Below, piece by piece: positions 35,070 through 44,871 of a DNA stretch of 64,000 nucleotides (position 1 is the stretch's first letter; each line of letters opens with the position of its first letter). A program made the position numbers and the translations under genes. Source of the stretch: Bradyrhizobium sp. WSM1417 (GTDB lineage: Bacteria > Pseudomonadota > Alphaproteobacteria > Rhizobiales > Xanthobacteraceae). The notes below the pieces were generated by a model that did no database searches, was not told the origin of the DNA, and saw only the letters and a list, made by a program, of their open reading frames with translations. The stretch spans positions 7,613,831 through 7,677,830 of the forward strand of contig NZ_KI911783.1 of the NCBI RefSeq assembly GCF_000515415.1, given 5' to 3'.

Positions 35070-35284
35070 ATGCCTGATAGCGTCTACAAAGTCATTGAAC
35101 TGGTCGGTACAAGCGGCGACTCATGGGAGAAGGCGGCCGCGAATGCGGTCGAACAAGCTGCAAAATCTCTCCGAGATCTTCGCATTGCAGAGGTCGTCAA
35201 GCTCGATATGCAGCTGGATGACAAAGGAAAGTGGAAGCCTATCGCGCCAAGCTCAACGTATCGTTCAAGTTCGAGGGCTCCTGA
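35070..35284 (+). pseudogene. Dodecin, 1-base frameshift
   Basis: The frame starts MPDSVYKVIELVGTSGDSWE and continues KAAANAVEQAAKSLRDLRIA and EVVKLDMQLDDKG, the flavin-storage protein dodecin. At GGAAAGTGG (about 35226-35234) one A is missing against the expected GGAAAAGTGG. The true end, KVEAYRAKLNVSFKFEGS with a stop at 35282-35284, lies in another frame. Restored, it would be 71 residues, the usual length. Dodecin forms a 12-mer that binds FMN or lumichrome. As written it is truncated in its last beta strand. Confidence 0.8.
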
Positions 35285-35451
35285 GCCTCAGCACCTCGCC
35301 GCCACGTGCAGGGCCAGGAGGACCGATTGGAGAAGGCGCGCGGTGCCCGGTCCGCCCAACCGGACACTGTGGCCCATCTCGGAAGTTGGACATAGTCCGA
35401 CTGGGAGCGATATGCTTTGATGCGTTGGGGCGTGTGGCTCGTGGTGGCCTC

Positions 35452-35763
35452 ATGTACATGGTCATTCGCAAGTATACCAAGGTTCGTTCGGTGGCGGACG
35501 CCGCTCGCCGCGCCAAGAGCGGTGTCGGCCAGATCCTAAGGCAATCGCACGGATTCAGATCTTACCATGTGCTGGATGCGGGTGACGGTGTTGGCATCGC
35601 CGTGATGATGTTTGACGACCGAGAAAGCGCCAATGCAGCGAACGCCAAGATACTGGCGTTTGTTCAAGCAAGTCTACATGACCTCGACCTTGGAGTTCCC
35701 GAAATCACCACGGGCAAGGTTTTGGTGAACATAGAGCCGAATGAGTCCTCGGGGATAAAGTAG
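35452..35763 (+). CDS. 103-residue ABM-like (dimeric alpha/beta barrel) protein
   Basis: The ATG at 35452 begins MYMVIRKYTKVRSVADAARR, followed by GQILRQSHGFRSYHVLDAGD, GVGIAVMMFDDRESANAANA and VPEITTGKVLVNIE. The pattern is that of small antibiotic-biosynthesis-monooxygenase-like proteins, of which Bradyrhizobium has many copies. They form dimers, and the substrates are unknown. No signal peptide. The gene looks intact. Confidence 0.75.
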   Translation: MYMVIRKYTKVRSVADAARRAKSGVGQILRQSHGFRSYHVLDAGDGVGIAVMMFDDRESANAANAKILAFVQASLHDLDLGVPEITTGKVLVNIEPNESSGIK

Positions 35764-35850
35764 CTGAACGCTGTCATTTGCGTGGTGGATGCCACCGCCT
35801 TGCTCATGTCGTCGACTTGATGTCCCCCGTTGCGTTTGCGGAGCAGCAAC

Positions 35851-36021
35851 ATGAAGCAACACACCTCCGAAGCATTTTCCATCCCAGCGACCTACTCGAC
35901 AACGTTCGTCGGCACCGCGATGCCACCAAGAGATCCCGATGAAGACGACGAGGACGAAGACGACGAAGAGGAAGATGACGCTGACGAACCGCCGGTCGTG
36001 CGCGAGCCGGATGAAGACTAG
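35851..36021 (+). CDS. 56-residue protein with long acidic tail
   Basis: GGAG stands seven bases before the ATG. The product starts MKQHTSEAFSIPATYSTTFV and then has a run of Asp/Glu (PDEDDEDEDDEEEDDADEPP) ending VVREPDED. Acidic mini-proteins with this 'PxVVREPDED' end occur in Bradyrhizobium. The tail might bind cations or basic proteins. Function unknown. Confidence 0.65.
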   Translation: MKQHTSEAFSIPATYSTTFVGTAMPPRDPDEDDEDEDDEEEDDADEPPVVREPDED

Positions 36022-36058
36022 CCTAGCGTGTTCGGCAGTCCACGCTATAATATCTCGC

Positions 36059-36388
36059 ATGGGCTGGGATGCGAAAAACATAGCGCTCCTCAACAGGCGC
36101 TGGTCCGCAGGACAGAGCGCCGCGCAGATAGCGCGTCATCTCGGGTGCAGTCGTAACGCTGTTTGCGGCATGTTGACCCGTCTGGGGCTGAAGCGTGGCC
36201 ACAAGCCGCCCACGGCAACGCCCAAGATAAGGCCGCCCCTGAAGCTGAGGCCGACGTCGTCGGCAGCCTGCGCCCGTTCAGTCGCACGGAAGGTGTCGCG
36301 AAACACAGCGGAGAGGCAGCAGCCCAAGGAATTCAGCAAGCAGCAGCTCTACTCCATGCTGGCAGAGGCGGTCAGAAACACTGGTTAA
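36059..36388 (+). CDS. GcrA-like DNA-binding protein
   Basis: The ATG at 36059 begins MGWDAKNIALLNRRWSAGQS, then AAQIARHLGCSRNAVCGMLT and RLGLKRGHKPP. This is the N-terminal helix-turn-helix of the GcrA cell-cycle regulator family (WTxERVxxLxxLWxxGxSAxxIAxxLGxxTRNAVIGKxHRLGL). The rest is a Lys/Arg/Pro-rich linker and a short C-terminal helix (EFSKQQLYSMLAEAV). True GcrA works with sigma-70 at methylated promoters; this short island paralogue may act as a local DNA-binding protein. Confidence 0.75.
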   Translation: MGWDAKNIALLNRRWSAGQSAAQIARHLGCSRNAVCGMLTRLGLKRGHKPPTATPKIRPPLKLRPTSSAACARSVARKVSRNTAERQQPKEFSKQQLYSMLAEAVRNTG

Positions 36389-36452
36389 GAGCTCACCACG
36401 AACGTCTGCTGGGTCAAAAAAGCGGACCACCATCCACCGGTACCCGCGCCCG

Positions 36453-36778
36453 CAAGGCTGGGGCGGTTGGTCATCCGAGGTTCAGGGACGAACGTCTAAG
36501 GCTGGTTAGCGGGGATGGGCTCCGCTGGAGTAGGATGGATGAAACTTACACTTGCCGCACTGACCGTTCTCGGTGGGACCGCATTCTCAATTGCAACGGC
36601 ATCGGCGATGCCCGTTGCTCCGCTTGGACAATCAAACATCGCGAGCGTTGAGACAGTAGCCCTGGTGTGCGGTCGGCACGGATGCGTCCGAACCCGCCCG
36701 GTCTATCGTCCTGCCTATCGCCGCGGCGTAGTCGTCGTTCGTCGGCCCTATGCCCATCGATACTATCGGCGCTACTGA
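36453..36778 (+). repeat. Long direct repeat, copy 2 (copy 1 at 16645-16973)
   Basis: Nearly the same sequence and orientation as 16645-16973, covering the leader and the whole small secreted-protein gene. The copies are about 20 kb apart. Confidence 0.75.
36539..36778 (+). CDS. Small secreted His/Arg/Tyr-rich protein, intact copy
   Basis: The 79-residue product has a signal peptide (MKLTLAALTVLGGTAFSIAT, cleaved near ASA), the mature start MPVAPLGQSNIASVETVALV, a CGRHGC pair of cysteines, and a basic tail with Tyr/Arg repeats ending RRPYAHRYYRRY. It is probably periplasmic. Its frameshifted twin is at 16729. Function unknown. Confidence 0.7.
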   Translation: MKLTLAALTVLGGTAFSIATASAMPVAPLGQSNIASVETVALVCGRHGCVRTRPVYRPAYRRGVVVVRRPYAHRYYRRY

Positions 36779-36950
36779 ATTCCGTAAACCGCCGCACAGA
36801 AACAGGCGGCCCAACTGAGGCGGCCTTAACCTTGTGTTCCGCAGGCGGAAAGTTTGCGTTCGCAATGTGTTCCGGGCCCTGTTAGATACCTTGATCTACC
36901 TCAAGGTAAGCACAAAACGAAAACCCTGGTGGCTGTCAACCGAGGCAGGC

Positions 36951-37124
36951 TTACTGCCTTGTATGGCGCTTCAAAACAGCGACGCGCCGATCTCGCTGCC
37001 ACAATTCCAAATCGTGGCGGTCGAGCATCTGGGTGGCTTTCGCCTTGGCTTCATCGTCGTCAGCGCAGTCGAGCTCTTGGACTCCACTGATATGTCCGTC
37101 CTGGCTGTAAGCGCGGTAGTCCAT
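36951..37124 (-). CDS. Small 'MDYRAYxxDGHI...ELWQRDRRVA' protein, 57 residues
   Basis: The ATG at 37124 begins MDYRAYSQDGHISGVQELDC and the frame ends RHDLELWQRDRRVAVLKRHT. It is the family also seen at 15785-15967, small, soluble and widespread in Bradyrhizobium. Upstream codons in the frame are not protein-like. Function unknown. Confidence 0.65.
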   Translation of the reverse strand: MDYRAYSQDGHISGVQELDCADDDEAKAKATQMLDRHDLELWQRDRRVAVLKRHTRQ

Positions 37125-37153
37125 CGTGCTCGTTCCCCGTTGGGAACACCCTG

Positions 37154-37282
37154 TCACGCTGGAGCCGCCCGCGAACTAACATAGATCGACAGACCTAAGA
37201 GCACGCCGACTGAGGCGGTTGCGACGGAGCTTCTCGGCGATCGGGCGTGCATCCCGTCCATGTCAAGTGCGCTGTCATCCAT
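37154..37282 (-). CDS. 42-residue peptide with one hydrophobic segment, doubtful
   Basis: The frame has a charged head (MDDSALDMDGMHARSPRSSV) and a short hydrophobic stretch (ASVGVLLGLSIYV). No ribosome-binding site is clear. It may be a membrane microprotein or chance. Confidence 0.3.
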   Translation of the reverse strand: MDDSALDMDGMHARSPRSSVATASVGVLLGLSIYVSSRAAPA

Positions 37283-37768
37283 TTTGCAACAGCAACCCGG
37301 TTCCGTTAATGGAAACAACGATTTTATGTTGCACCGGACACATGACGGAGTAGGTTTTTAGATCCCGGGGCTGGTCCATATTTCACTTGTCTATTTAACC
37401 CGGCTTTTTTTGACCTGCGCGGGCCGCAGCGATTTAACCTCCCGCTGCGGCCTTCGTATGTGCGGTTAGGCGGGCCAGCGCGAACCGACTGGCAGTGCCT
37501 TCTGTTCAGCAAGCCGCGGCCTGCCTGCGACGTGGCACTGATGCTGGAAGGGCCCGCGGCTCCGAGCGTTGGCTTAACGAAATTATCAGGATGCCATCGC
37601 GGCACCGAGGCACAGCGCGGTAAGTCCGGCGGGCACGCCTGAGAAGGTCGGAATCGTCGCTGCACGGATTTCCGGTGCAAGCGCGGAAATTCGAGTCCCA
37701 GCTTGCAAACCGAAATGGCCTCTGCACAGTTCCTGTAGCCCCGCCCCGCTGTTGTCTGGTACCCCCGG
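37283..37768. other. Intergenic stretch, nothing recognised
   Basis: I see no supported gene between the microprotein region and the secretion locus. This may be the left edge of the type I secretion module. Confidence 0.3.
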
Positions 37769-38296
37769 TCAGCTGTTGTTGCGCAAGAAAACGTAGTCAG
37801 CGGAATAGGGAACGCTGAGATAAGCGCCTGCAGTTTCACAAGGTCCTTGCGTCATGCCACCTTTGGTGTTGATGCGCTCGACCGTCGCGGCTTCGGACAG
37901 TACGCCGCTGCCGCGATGTTCAATGGTGTCAAGCCTCAGCCAGGCAATGTCGTTTGCAGTCTCGCCGGGCGCGGCGGAGACCACTCTGGCCTTCACGCCG
38001 CTGCCGTCGATGTGATCCCAACTCGGACCGGCAGAGTGCAAGCCGATCGACTTCCCGTCGGCGATGAGCGTGGCAACCGGCTCGCGAAATTGCCAGCTGA
38101 GCGCGCGAGGCTCCGACGGATATTTTTCGGACTCCGGCCGGCACTGGTAGATCTGGGCGCCCTCGGCATGAAATGTTGCGATCACTGCGCCGGCGCGCGC
38201 GACGATCGATCCAGTACTCTCCGCCGACACCTTGGCGACCAGCCAGGCACCGACGAGGCAGACCACGGCGACCGTCAGTTTTAAGACACCAATCAT
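37769..38296 (-). CDS. Secreted DUF3455 protein
   Basis: The ATG at 38296 starts a signal peptide (MIGVLKLTVAVVCLVGAWLV, ending KVSA). The mature part shows the DUF3455 pattern: VIATFHAEGAQIYQCRP near residue 40, LSWQFREPVATLIADGKSIG, then HSAGPSWDHIDGSGVKARVV, AWLRLDTIEHRGSGVLSEAA and the end ADYVFLR. It is about 175 residues and probably periplasmic. It is the last gene of the minus-strand secretion cluster, 65 bases after the hlyD-type gene. Its role is unknown. Confidence 0.8.
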   Translation of the reverse strand: MIGVLKLTVAVVCLVGAWLVAKVSAESTGSIVARAGAVIATFHAEGAQIYQCRPESEKYPSEPRALSWQFREPVATLIADGKSIGLHSAGPSWDHIDGSGVKARVVSAAPGETANDIAWLRLDTIEHRGSGVLSEAATVERINTKGGMTQGPCETAGAYLSVPYSADYVFLRNNS

Positions 38297-38361
38297 CGAT
38301 TCTCTCCAGTTTAGATCCAAACATGGTTATGTCTCGACCTCATCCTTAACGCAGCCGGCAT

Positions 38362-39813
38362 TCAGCGTTCGCGCAGCATCTCCTGGCGATAGCGGCGCAA
38401 CGGCGACAGAAGATAGCTCAGGACGCTCCGCGATCCGGTCTTGATCTCGACCGTCACCGCCATGCCGGGCGACAAGTTGACCATCCTGTCGTCGATCTGC
38501 ATTCGGGTGCGGTCGAGCGAGATGCGCGCGCTGTAGTTCAACTCCTGACCTTTCGGCTCACTGGATTCGCTGGTAGCCGCGAGCGGCCGTTCACCGGTGC
38601 GGTCCTGGCGGTCACGAATTACGGCGTCCTGCGACACCGAAATGACCTGGCCATGCAACAGGCCATAGCGGGTGAAATTGAAGGTATCGACCTTGATCTC
38701 GGCTTGTTGTCCGGCTCGAACGAAGCCGATGTCGCTGTTTGACACCATGGCCTCGATCTCCAGCCGGCTGTCGCTCGGCACCACCACCACCAGGGGCTGC
38801 GCTGCCGTCACCACGCCCCCGACCGTGTGAACCGCGAGTTGTTGCACGACGCCGTCCACCGGGGCGGTCAACAGCTGCAGCCTGGTTCTCTGCTCCGCCT
38901 TGATCAGATCCTGGGCGAGCCCGCTGGCCTTCTGCTCGGCCTTGGCGAGTTCGTCGGACAGGGTATGCCGATATTCGGCCCCGGCCTGACCGCGCGTCTC
39001 GCGAATGGCGGCAACGGCGGCTTCGGTCTCATGCAGATGGCTCTTCTGCACATTGAACTCCTCTTGTTGCTCGACCAGCAGCTGTACCACCTCGAAATAA
39101 CTCAGCTTCGAGCCCAGCTCTTTCTCGACCAACGTCTTCCGAATCTCGACGCGCGACTGGATCACGGGAATGATCGTCTCGAGCTTGTGGATCGTTGCTA
39201 CCGTGGTCGCCTGCTCAGCTTCCTTCTGCGCCTGTTGACGGAAAAGTGCTGCGAGTTTGGCTCGATGTTCGGTCACCTGGTTCAGCAAAAGCTGGCGTTG
39301 GGTGCCGATCAGCTCGGGCTCTGCGCCGTTCGGCGGCACAAATTCACCCATGGGATTATCGCCGTCGGAAAGCGCCGCGCGCAATCGTGCGATGTTGAGC
39401 CGCTCGGCAAGCAGATCGTTGTGCAAGTGGTCGCGCTCGGCTTCATTGGCCGTCGGATCGAGCTCGATCAGGACGTCGCCGGCCTTGACCGCTTGCCCAT
39501 CCTGGACCCGGATCGAACGCACCACGCCGGTCTCGAACGGCTGCACGATTTTGGTACGACCGCTGGGGAGGATTTTTCCCGTTGCCGCCGCGACAATATC
39601 AATGGTGCCCCACCAGGCCCACAGCAGCGCTGTGCAGAACAGCACAATGATGGCGGTCGCGATGGCGCGTCCGATCGGCGACGGCGGCGTTTCCACAATT
39701 TCAAGTGCAGCCGGCAGAAATGCCAGTTGTTCGCCGCGCCGGTGTCGCGGAGACCGGAACGGGACCACGCGTGGCGTGGGCGCGGCGGGCAACAGTGATT
39801 CAGTTGACTTCAT
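38362..39813 (-). CDS. hlyD: HlyD-type membrane-fusion protein of a type I secretion system
   Basis: The ATG at 39813 is chosen inside the longer frame; it overlaps the end of the transporter gene by 14 bases. The 483-residue protein has one N-terminal membrane helix (AIATAIIVLFCTALLWAWWG, near residue 50), a lipoyl/biotinyl-like segment (VVRSIRVQDGQAVKAGDVLI), a long coiled coil (about residues 110-310) and a C-terminal beta domain ending RYRQEMLRER. It links the inner-membrane ABC transporter to an outer-membrane TolC-type channel; no TolC gene is in the window. Confidence 0.93.
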   Translation of the reverse strand: MKSTESLLPAAPTPRVVPFRSPRHRRGEQLAFLPAALEIVETPPSPIGRAIATAIIVLFCTALLWAWWGTIDIVAAATGKILPSGRTKIVQPFETGVVRSIRVQDGQAVKAGDVLIELDPTANEAERDHLHNDLLAERLNIARLRAALSDGDNPMGEFVPPNGAEPELIGTQRQLLLNQVTEHRAKLAALFRQQAQKEAEQATTVATIHKLETIIPVIQSRVEIRKTLVEKELGSKLSYFEVVQLLVEQQEEFNVQKSHLHETEAAVAAIRETRGQAGAEYRHTLSDELAKAEQKASGLAQDLIKAEQRTRLQLLTAPVDGVVQQLAVHTVGGVVTAAQPLVVVVPSDSRLEIEAMVSNSDIGFVRAGQQAEIKVDTFNFTRYGLLHGQVISVSQDAVIRDRQDRTGERPLAATSESSEPKGQELNYSARISLDRTRMQIDDRMVNLSPGMAVTVEIKTGSRSVLSYLLSPLRRYRQEMLRER

Positions 39814-41941
39814 GGAAGCCCCCTTGCAAGCGATGCAGCGATGCATACCGGCCGCCGGTTTTGATCAAAGTGTCGTGGCTGCCGTCCTCGACCAGTCGGC
39901 CTCGGTCTAGCGTGACGATGCGATCCGCCGTCCGGACCGTTGAAAGCCGGTGCGCAATCACGAGCACCGTCCGCCCGTTGGCAATGGCCTTCATGTTGTG
40001 CTGGATGATGCGCTCGCTCTCGTAGTCCAGAGCGCTGGTCGCCTCGTCGAAGATCAGGATCCGTGGATTGGTGACCAGCGCGCGCGCAATGGCGATGCGC
40101 TGGCGCTGGCCGCCGGATAGCGTCGAGCCGCGCTCGCCGACCACGGTATCGTAGCCGTCGGCGAGCTCGAGGATGAACTCATGCGCGCCCGCGAGCCGCG
40201 CCGCGGCGACCACGCGCTCCATCGGCATCGCCGGCTCCGCGAGCGCGATGTTGTCACGGACCGAGCGGTTGAACAGCACGTTCTCCTGCAGCACGACGCC
40301 GATCTGGCGGCGCAGCCAGGCGGCATCGGCCATCGCCAGATCCATGCCGTCAACCAGCACACGGCCTCGCTCCGGAACGTACAGCCGCTGGACCAGTTTC
40401 GCGAACGTGCTCTTGCCCGATCCCGAAGGGCCGACGATGCCAATGGTCTGGCCTGCCGGCACGTCGAAACAGACGTCGTGCAGAACTTCCTGCCCATCGA
40501 TGCGATAGCGGAACGAGACATGGTCGAACTTGATATCGCCGCGGATCGCCGGCAGCCGAGCGCGACCGGCCGAATAGCTCGGCTCGGCGGTGGTGTTGAG
40601 GATGTCGCCAAGCCGGGCGATCGACAGGCGCGCCTGGTGAAAATCCTGCCATATCTGTGCGAGACGCAGCACCGGCGCACTCACCCGACCGGCCAGGATG
40701 TTGAAAGCGACGAGTTCGCCGACCGAAAGGCTGCCGTCAATCACGAGCCTGGCGCCGAAATACAGCAGGCTCGCCATCACGATCTTGTTGACCAGCTGCA
40801 CGGTCTGGCTCGCGCTATTGCCGAGGCTCAAGACCCGGAAGCTCGCGGCCACGTAGCCGGCGAGTTGCTCTTCCCAGCGGCGCTGCATCTGCGGTTCGAC
40901 CGCCATCGCTTTCACCGTCTCGATTCCGGTGACGCTCTCGACCAGGAACGCCTGGTTCTCGGCGCCGCGGCGGAATTTCTCATCCAGCCGTCGCCTGAAC
41001 AGTGGCGTCGCCGCGGCTGAGATCGCGATATAGAACGGGAACGACCCAAGCACGATCCAGCTCAACAACGGCGAGTAGAAGAACATCACCCCGAGAAAGA
41101 CAAAAGTGAAAAGCAGGTCGATAACCAGCGTCAGCGCCGAGCTGGTGAGGAAGTTGCGGATGTTTTCCAATTCACGGACCCGCGCCACGGAATCGCCGAC
41201 CCGCCGCGCCTGGAAATAGGCCATCGGCAAAGCCAGCAAATGGTGAAACAGCCGCGCGCCGAGTTCGACGTCGATGCGGTTCGTGGTGTGCGCGAATAGA
41301 TAGGTGCGCAGGATTCCCAGTACGGTTTCGAAGACCGAGATCGTCACCAGCCCGAGCACGAGAACGTCGAGGGTGCTTAGAGAACGATGCACCAGCACCT
41401 TGTCAATGACCACCTGGAAGAACAGTGGCGAGACCAGGCCGAGCAGCTGCAGGAAGAACGAGGCGACCAAGACTTCGCCCAAGAGACGTCGATATTTCTG
41501 AATCGCGGCGAGGAACCAGGTGATGTCGAACCGCCGGGTGATATCCGATAATCCGGCGCGCCGGGCCATCAGGATCAGACCACCATCCCAGACCGATACG
41601 AGTTCGTCCCGCGTCATCAACACAGGCCGGGGCGCCAGCGGCGACTGCACCAGCACCCTTTCCTCGCCTGCCTTGGCGAGGAGCAGGAATCCGCCATCGC
41701 GGAGCGATGCGATGGCGGGCAAGGGCGTGCCACCCAGCCGTGACCAATCGGTTCGGTAGGCGCGTGCCTTAAGGCCGAGATCCCTGGCGCATCGGAGCAT
41801 CTCCGGTGCGCCGATCTTGTCCGTTCCGAGCCGATGCGCGATCTGTCCGGCATCGGCCGCAACGCCCTGGAGATGCAGCAGCGTCACAAGCGCCTCGAGA
41901 CCTGGATCGGTCGGTCTCGGGCCGTTGGTTTCGATTTTCAT
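39800..41941 (-). CDS. hlyB: HlyB-type ABC transporter of a type I secretion system
   Basis: The 713-residue protein has a C39-like N-terminal domain (about residues 15-130) without the catalytic Cys, as in HlyB, where it binds the substrate. Six membrane helices follow (about 160-440), then an ATPase with Walker A GPSGSGKST near 505, signature LSGGQRQRIAIARAL, Walker B ILIFDEATSALD, and H-loop IAHRLSTV. It exports unfolded RTX proteins. It lies 29 bases after the RTX gene, so transcript and function are probably shared. Confidence 0.95.
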   Translation of the reverse strand: MKIETNGPRPTDPGLEALVTLLHLQGVAADAGQIAHRLGTDKIGAPEMLRCARDLGLKARAYRTDWSRLGGTPLPAIASLRDGGFLLLAKAGEERVLVQSPLAPRPVLMTRDELVSVWDGGLILMARRAGLSDITRRFDITWFLAAIQKYRRLLGEVLVASFFLQLLGLVSPLFFQVVIDKVLVHRSLSTLDVLVLGLVTISVFETVLGILRTYLFAHTTNRIDVELGARLFHHLLALPMAYFQARRVGDSVARVRELENIRNFLTSSALTLVIDLLFTFVFLGVMFFYSPLLSWIVLGSFPFYIAISAAATPLFRRRLDEKFRRGAENQAFLVESVTGIETVKAMAVEPQMQRRWEEQLAGYVAASFRVLSLGNSASQTVQLVNKIVMASLLYFGARLVIDGSLSVGELVAFNILAGRVSAPVLRLAQIWQDFHQARLSIARLGDILNTTAEPSYSAGRARLPAIRGDIKFDHVSFRYRIDGQEVLHDVCFDVPAGQTIGIVGPSGSGKSTFAKLVQRLYVPERGRVLVDGMDLAMADAAWLRRQIGVVLQENVLFNRSVRDNIALAEPAMPMERVVAAARLAGAHEFILELADGYDTVVGERGSTLSGGQRQRIAIARALVTNPRILIFDEATSALDYESERIIQHNMKAIANGRTVLVIAHRLSTVRTADRIVTLDRGRLVEDGSHDTLIKTGGRYASLHRLQGGFHEVN

Positions 41942-41970
41942 GGTGCTCTCCAGGGCGAAGTGGTTTCAGC

Positions 41971-44871
41971 TCAGGCAGCGTGCGGCAGTGCGAGCTGCGA
42001 CTGCTGGGTCGCCGAGGGATCGGCGATCGGGACCGCATCGTGACCTTCTCCCGCCGAGACCAGGCTCGACGCCATGAACTGACCAAGCAAGGCGGCACCC
42101 GCGGCCGGCGAGCTTGTCGCAACGGCGGCGGCTCGGCTCACCGGCGCCTGGATCTGGATGTTGTTGCCAGACCCACCGTCGAGGATATCCTGACCGCCTC
42201 CGCCGATCAGAATGTCATCTTCAGCTCCGCCGCTAAGGGTGTCGTTGCCGGCACCACCAAGCAGGACGTCGGCACCGTCGCCGCCATTGGCGATGAGCTG
42301 CACGTTTGCCGAGAGCGTGGACCCAATGATGACATCATCGCCGCCGAGGCCATTGATGACGAGACGATCGGTTGCCTCGAAACCGGTGATCGTCACGTCA
42401 TTGGCAAGACCCGTCACCGTGACCACACCGTTGTTATCGCTGATGTTGATCACGTCACTGGCGTTGGTCGCGTTGATAACGACCGTGTCGACCTGGCCGT
42501 CGCCGACACCACTGCCTGGCGTCGATTCCAGGTTGATGGCGACGTGGTTGACACTGGTCTTGGACAAGTCGTCCACCGTGATGGTGTCCGCGCCGCCCAG
42601 GGCGTTGACATCGATGGTCTCGATGTTGGTGAGATTCATCGTGACCTGACCGACGTCGCGGGTGAGCGTCGCCCCTCTGCCATTGGCCGAGATCTCCATG
42701 CTCTCGTTGGCAATTGAGCCGTTGAACACGAGCGTATCGTTGCCCGCGCCGCCGTCGACCGCGTCGCTGCCGTCTCCGGGATTCCAGACGAAGGTGTCGT
42801 CGCCCGTTCCCATCGAGGCCATGTCATTCCCGCGGCCGCCGGTGACGGTGTCGTTGCCGGCGCTGCCGGTGATGATGTCGTTGCCGTCACCGCCATTGAT
42901 GGTGAGGTTGACCTGCCCGGCATGGAGCCCGGAAGCGTTGATGATGTCGTTTCCGGCACCTCCATTGACGACGAGTTGATCGAGGCTGACGTCGGTGCCG
43001 TTGATCGTCACCTGCGCAGCCAACCCGTTGACGACAACCGATGAACCGCTGCTGGCGATAGTGATTTTGTCGTCACCAGCGGTGCCATTGACGTTTACGG
43101 TGTCGGCAAGGCCGTCACCTTGACCGCTGCCCAGCATGCCTGACAAGTCGATTGCGACTTGCTTGGTGTCGGTTCCCGTGAGGTCGCCGACATTGACGGT
43201 GTCGGTCCCACCGAGGGTAGCGAGCTGGATATGCTCCACGCCGCCGAGGTCCATGGTGACGTTGCCCACGTCACGGAACATCCTCACCCGCGAGCCATTG
43301 GCGGAGATGTCGATGTTCTCGTTGATGTTGGCACCGTTAAAGACCAGCGTATCGGTGCCGGCCCCGCCTTCGACAATGTCGCTACCGTCACCCGGATTCC
43401 AGATGAAGGTGTCATTGCCGTTGCCGAGATCGGCGAAGTCGTCGCCACGGCCGCCGATCACGGTATCATTGCCGTCGCCGCCGATCAGACGGTCGGCCCC
43501 GGCGCTGCCGGAGATGGTGTCATTGCCGGCCCCGCCATCGATCACGAGCTGCACACTTCCGGCGGCGAGACCGGCTGCGCTGATGACGTCGTTGCCAGCA
43601 CCGCCGTTGATGGTGAGCCGGTCGTTTGCGCCCTCCGCGCCTGTAAGGGTGACCGTCGCCGGCAAACCGGCCACCGTGACCGAGCCTCCCGTTCCAGTTA
43701 CTTGAATGCTGTCATTGGCGGCGGTGCCGTTGACGGTCACGGTGTCGGCCGCGCCGTCGCCTACGCCGCTGCCGGGCACTCCCGCAAGGTCGATATTGAC
43801 CTGGGTAACACCGGTACCGGTGAGGTCGCCGACCGTGAGGTTGTCGGCTCCGCCGCGAGCCGCGACGTTGATATGCTCCATGCCGTTCAGATCCATGGTG
43901 ACGTTGCCGACGTCGCGGGTGAGCTTGACCCGGCCGTGATTGGCCGTGATGTTCATGCTCTCACTGATGTTGGCGCCGTTAAATTGGAGCGTATCGGTGC
44001 CGTCCTGGCCTTCGACAGTGTCGCTGCCGTCGCCTGGATTCCAGACGAAAGTGTCATCGCCGCTGCCGAGGCGTGCAACGTCGTTGCCGCGGCCGCCGGT
44101 GATGACGTCATTGCCATCGCCGCCGAGCAGCGTGTCGTTGCCGTCGCCGCCGGTGATGGTGTCGTTGCCGGCGCCGCCGTCGACGGTGAGGCTGATCAGG
44201 TTGGCGAGACCGTTTCCGGCGGTGAAGACGTCATCGCCGCCGTTCATGTTGAGCACGAAATTCTCGGTGGTGCCGATGTCGAGCGAAAACGGCGCCGGGC
44301 TGATGCGGTCGAAACGTACGCGGCTGCCGTTGGCGGTGAGCGTGAAGATCTCGGCCCCATTGCCGCCATTGACTTCGGCGGTATCGTTGCCGTCGCCGCC
44401 CTCCATCAGGTCGGTGCCGTCGCCCGGGTTCCAGATCATGCGATCGTTGCCGGCCTGTCCAAACATCTGGTCGTTGCCAGCGCCACCGATCAGCGTGTCG
44501 TTGCCGTCGCCACCGAACAGCAGATCGTCGCCGCCTTTGCCGAGCAGCGTGTCATTGCCGGCCTGGCCGAACAGCAGGTCGTTCCCGGAGCCTCCGATCA
44601 GGGTGTCGTTGCCATCCCCGCCGAACAGCTGAACGGCGGGCATTGCACCGTTGGTTTCGTCGACTGCAATCGTGTCATTGCCGCCTTGGCCGAACAGTTG
44701 AATCAGCGTGGTGGTGGAAACCGACGGCGTGCCGCCAAGGACGGTAACCGCGCCGCCGTTGATAAGAATCTTGCCTGCTGGGTCGCGGCTGGCGACGATG
44801 CTGTCGTCGATCGCGTCGCCAAACACCGACAGCGTGCCAGTGCGAGAGGAAAAAGAAGCTGTGATGGCCAT
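41971..44871 (-). CDS. RTX-type calcium-binding protein, likely type I secretion substrate
   Basis: The ATG at 44871 follows AAGGACG; the longer frame to 45060 is not protein-like. The 966-residue protein has no signal peptide. Blocks of GGxGxDxxx nonapeptides ([20 protein letters not shown] and similar) alternate four times with a beta domain of about 200 residues (VWNPGDGSD...[16 protein letters not shown]). The repeats bind calcium and fold outside the cell. The C-terminus ([20 protein letters not shown], ending in LPHAA) resembles tails of other Bradyrhizobium type I substrates. The transporter genes follow directly. Confidence 0.92.
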   Translation of the reverse strand: MAITASFSSRTGTLSVFGDAIDDSIVASRDPAGKILINGGAVTVLGGTPSVSTTTLIQLFGQGGNDTIAVDETNGAMPAVQLFGGDGNDTLIGGSGNDLLFGQAGNDTLLGKGGDDLLFGGDGNDTLIGGAGNDQMFGQAGNDRMIWNPGDGTDLMEGGDGNDTAEVNGGNGAEIFTLTANGSRVRFDRISPAPFSLDIGTTENFVLNMNGGDDVFTAGNGLANLISLTVDGGAGNDTITGGDGNDTLLGGDGNDVITGGRGNDVARLGSGDDTFVWNPGDGSDTVEGQDGTDTLQFNGANISESMNITANHGRVKLTRDVGNVTMDLNGMEHINVAARGGADNLTVGDLTGTGVTQVNIDLAGVPGSGVGDGAADTVTVNGTAANDSIQVTGTGGSVTVAGLPATVTLTGAEGANDRLTINGGAGNDVISAAGLAAGSVQLVIDGGAGNDTISGSAGADRLIGGDGNDTVIGGRGDDFADLGNGNDTFIWNPGDGSDIVEGGAGTDTLVFNGANINENIDISANGSRVRMFRDVGNVTMDLGGVEHIQLATLGGTDTVNVGDLTGTDTKQVAIDLSGMLGSGQGDGLADTVNVNGTAGDDKITIASSGSSVVVNGLAAQVTINGTDVSLDQLVVNGGAGNDIINASGLHAGQVNLTINGGDGNDIITGSAGNDTVTGGRGNDMASMGTGDDTFVWNPGDGSDAVDGGAGNDTLVFNGSIANESMEISANGRGATLTRDVGQVTMNLTNIETIDVNALGGADTITVDDLSKTSVNHVAINLESTPGSGVGDGQVDTVVINATNASDVINISDNNGVVTVTGLANDVTITGFEATDRLVINGLGGDDVIIGSTLSANVQLIANGGDGADVLLGGAGNDTLSGGAEDDILIGGGGQDILDGGSGNNIQIQAPVSRAAAVATSSPAAGAALLGQFMASSLVSAGEGHDAVPIADPSATQQSQLALPHAA

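Noticed and set aside
42180..44700. Regularly repeated DNA that might suggest a CRISPR array
   Set aside because: The periodicity is that of RTX nonapeptide codons inside an open frame. There are no identical repeats with unique spacers.
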